From positions 1 to 64,000 of the forward strand of contig CAWJBD010000003.1 in NCBI GenBank assembly GCA_963841045.1: a stretch of 64,000 nucleotides of DNA, in the 5' to 3' direction. The position numbers and the translations under genes were made by a program. Below, piece after piece: positions 62,521 to 64,000 of this stretch (position 1 is the first letter of the stretch; every line of letters begins with the position of its first letter). The notes under the pieces are model-generated. The model saw only the letters and a program-made list of their open reading frames with translations, searched no databases and was not told the DNA's origin. Origin of the DNA: Aalborgiella sp963841045 (GTDB lineage Bacteria > Pseudomonadota > Gammaproteobacteria > Burkholderiales > Burkholderiaceae_C).

Positions 62521-63228
62521 ATGCGACATGCATTAAAAATCATATTTGTAGTTTCAATATTTTCGACTACGAATATACAAGCTCAATTAGTTAGTGTAGA
62601 AACAGCCACAAAAGTACTCGAACATTTTGAGAAAGGGCCTCGTGCCACGCGATCCTCAAATCCATTTGAAAAATGGGTAGATGACACAGCAACGATGACA
62701 ATTTTGAGCTGTCGAAGAGCTGCTGGTTTAAACAAAAGTAAAACACCAAAATCATTAAATGACGGTTTTTTAGCAGCGGGGAGTTTTACTGCAATTTACG
62801 ATAATGAAATACAACCATTATGCGAATCAATAGCGAAGAATGGTTTTCAACCTGTATGTTTGAGTTCCCATTTATGGGATGAAAATGTAAAATTCTCTGA
62901 GAAATGGTTACCTAATACTATCCATACCCAAAAAGATTTATCGAAATTGGTAATTGGCGGGGTCTTGCATTGCTATCTCGAATCACAAAAAGTAAAGCAA
63001 CAAACCTATGTCGGACATTTAACTTATGAATGGCTAAATACTCCGCGTCTACAAGTTGTGATGTCAAGAAATGGACCTGTTGAAGCACTCGTTGGTAATA
63101 TCTTAGTGAAAGACAAACATGCGATCGGTAAAGATGGGAAACAATTTCAAGAAATCAGAAATGTCATAACAGAAGACAAATCTGCTAACGATTTAATTTC
63201 AACCCAGAGGTTTAAACAATCCAATTAA
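62521..63228 (+). CDS. AT-rich exported protein of unknown function
   Basis: 235 residues from the ATG at 62521, with a signal peptide (IIFVVSIFSTTNIQAQ). Mature features are FEKWVDDTATMTILSCRRAA, IQPLCESIAKNGFQPVCLSS and GGVLHCYLESQ, with conserved-looking Cys residues. No family recognised. Base composition and codon use (many A/T third positions) differ clearly from the neighbours, suggesting recent acquisition. Confidence 0.7.
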   Translation: MRHALKIIFVVSIFSTTNIQAQLVSVETATKVLEHFEKGPRATRSSNPFEKWVDDTATMTILSCRRAAGLNKSKTPKSLNDGFLAAGSFTAIYDNEIQPLCESIAKNGFQPVCLSSHLWDENVKFSEKWLPNTIHTQKDLSKLVIGGVLHCYLESQKVKQQTYVGHLTYEWLNTPRLQVVMSRNGPVEALVGNILVKDKHAIGKDGKQFQEIRNVITEDKSANDLISTQRFKQSN

Positions 63229-63272
63229 ATTTAAACAATCCATCTAGATGTCATAACTATTAATGTTGGTTT

Positions 63273-64000
63273 TTATAACTTACTCGCCAATTGCAAATCC
63301 GCCCACGCCTTGGCTTTGTCGGCAGGTGTTTTCAACAATAACTGCGGCGTGTAAGTGACGATGACGGGGTAGCTTTGCCCCTCAATCTCAACGCGATGCA
63401 CCATGCCGCGCAGTTTACTCATGGGTTGCGGTGCATCTTGCTGCAACAAGGCTTGGGCAGCGTAACGACCCATGGCGAGAATCATTTTGGGTTGCGTCAA
63501 AGCGATTTGGCGGCGCAGGAAGTGACTGCATTGCAAGAGTTCATTCACGCCCGTGCTCTTGCAACTGCTACGGCATTTGGCGGCGTTGGTCAATGTCACT
63601 TGCGTGCCCATGTCCAGCTGAATGGCTTTGAGCATTTTGGCCAGCAAATCTGCCGCTTCGCCTGTGAATGGCAAGTTTTGCAACTCATCGGCTTCAGAAG
63701 GCGGGTCGCCCACCACCAGCCAATTGTTGTCGCTTGAACTGGCAGCAACATTGGCGGCTGTACCGAAAACAGCTTGCTTGCGGCTGGTACACAAGTGGCA
63801 CGATTGGCACGTCGATGCTGCTTGTTGCAATTCAGGCCAATCCATGCTTTGCAAGCCCACAGGCATTTCTGGCAGCTCTTCTGGGGCAGTTGTGGTTTGT
63901 GGTGCAGGCTTTGATGATTGCTGCGGTGTTTGTGCTGGTGGCGGTGTTGAAGTTGTAGCTGATTTGGCAACCGTCACTGTAGCAGTAGCAGTTGCAGGGC
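63273..64000 (-). CDS. uracil-DNA glycosylase family protein, N-terminus beyond right edge
   Basis: The frame is open to the window edge; a GTG at 63977 is possible but a start outside is likelier. A Pro/Thr/Ala-rich stretch precedes ASTCQSCHLCTSRKQAVFG (Fe-S cluster Cys), VVGDPPSEADELQNLPFTGE (motif 1), LTNAAKCRS (third Cys) and TPQLLLKTPADKAKAWADLQ. This is the type 4/5 Fe-S UDG family of base-excision repair. The motif-1 residues differ somewhat from the usual GEAPG, so activity should be tested. Confidence 0.82.
   Translation of the reverse strand, partial: PATATATVTVAKSATTSTPPPAQTPQQSSKPAPQTTTAPEELPEMPVGLQSMDWPELQQAASTCQSCHLCTSRKQAVFGTAANVAASSSDNNWLVVGDPPSEADELQNLPFTGEAADLLAKMLKAIQLDMGTQVTLTNAAKCRSSCKSTGVNELLQCSHFLRRQIALTQPKMILAMGRYAAQALLQQDAPQPMSKLRGMVHRVEIEGQSYPVIVTYTPQLLLKTPADKAKAWADLQLASKL

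Overview
The window looks like a chromosomal segment of a betaproteobacterium of the order Burkholderiales, most like Comamonadaceae. The grounds are an aroA-cmk gene fusion, the conserved order ubiG/gph - ompA - gyrA - pheA - tyrA - aroA/cmk - rpsA - ihfB - lapA - lapB - hldE - hldD, a dsrS-type gene beside moxR and VWA genes, and a tmRNA whose tag reads ANDERFALAA. No phage, insertion sequence, CRISPR array, rRNA or tRNA gene was recognised.

Layout. 1-5.9 kb: a pentapeptide-repeat gene running off the left edge, a ferritin-like lipoprotein, fdxA with a ferredoxin-NADP reductase, VOC and TfoX-N proteins, and a tungstate-binding protein (tupA) divergent from a ModE-like regulator. 6-15 kb: a minus-strand metal island with a TonB-dependent receptor, a PepSY membrane protein and its own tonB-exbB-exbD, followed by copper-handling genes (SCO1/SenC, PCuAC, a Spy-like protein), a Crp/Fnr-like regulator and two paralogous small exported proteins. 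15-20.5 kb: an ABC-F ATPase, a GlsB-like membrane protein, an isochorismatase-like hydrolase, a glycosyltransferase remnant, ugd and tmRNA. 20.6-25.5 kb: accessory exported proteins, including a tandem lipoprotein pair. 25.5-42.6 kb: the conserved housekeeping and LPS block, a helix-hairpin-helix protein with a long basic tail, and crcB. 42.6-45.1 kb: an S24 repressor and tupBC. 45.2-54.2 kb: parC, a lytic transglycosylase, parE, dsrS, and VWA and MoxR genes. 54.3-64 kb: transporters, an MBL/TlpA/amidohydrolase trio, a HigBA-type toxin-antitoxin pair, pyrF flanked by two EamA permeases, an AT-rich orphan and a uracil-DNA glycosylase running off the right edge.

Two window-wide observations stand out. 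First, a short palindromic repeat (about 60 bp, 12 recognised copies in either orientation) usually lies just after stop codons, but in four places it appears to have become protein-coding. It supplies signal-peptide residues of TupA, of a lytic transglycosylase (including its start codon) and of an unknown exported protein, and probably a short insert in AroA. In each case the stop codon that the consensus would put in the used frame has been changed. This is the best candidate for something undescribed.

Second, about sixteen genes, including presumably essential ones (aroA-cmk, parE, hldD, tyrA), are broken by single frameshifts with intact coding on both sides. That points to sequence or assembly errors rather than biological decay, so these genes are reported as whole loci with the break marked.
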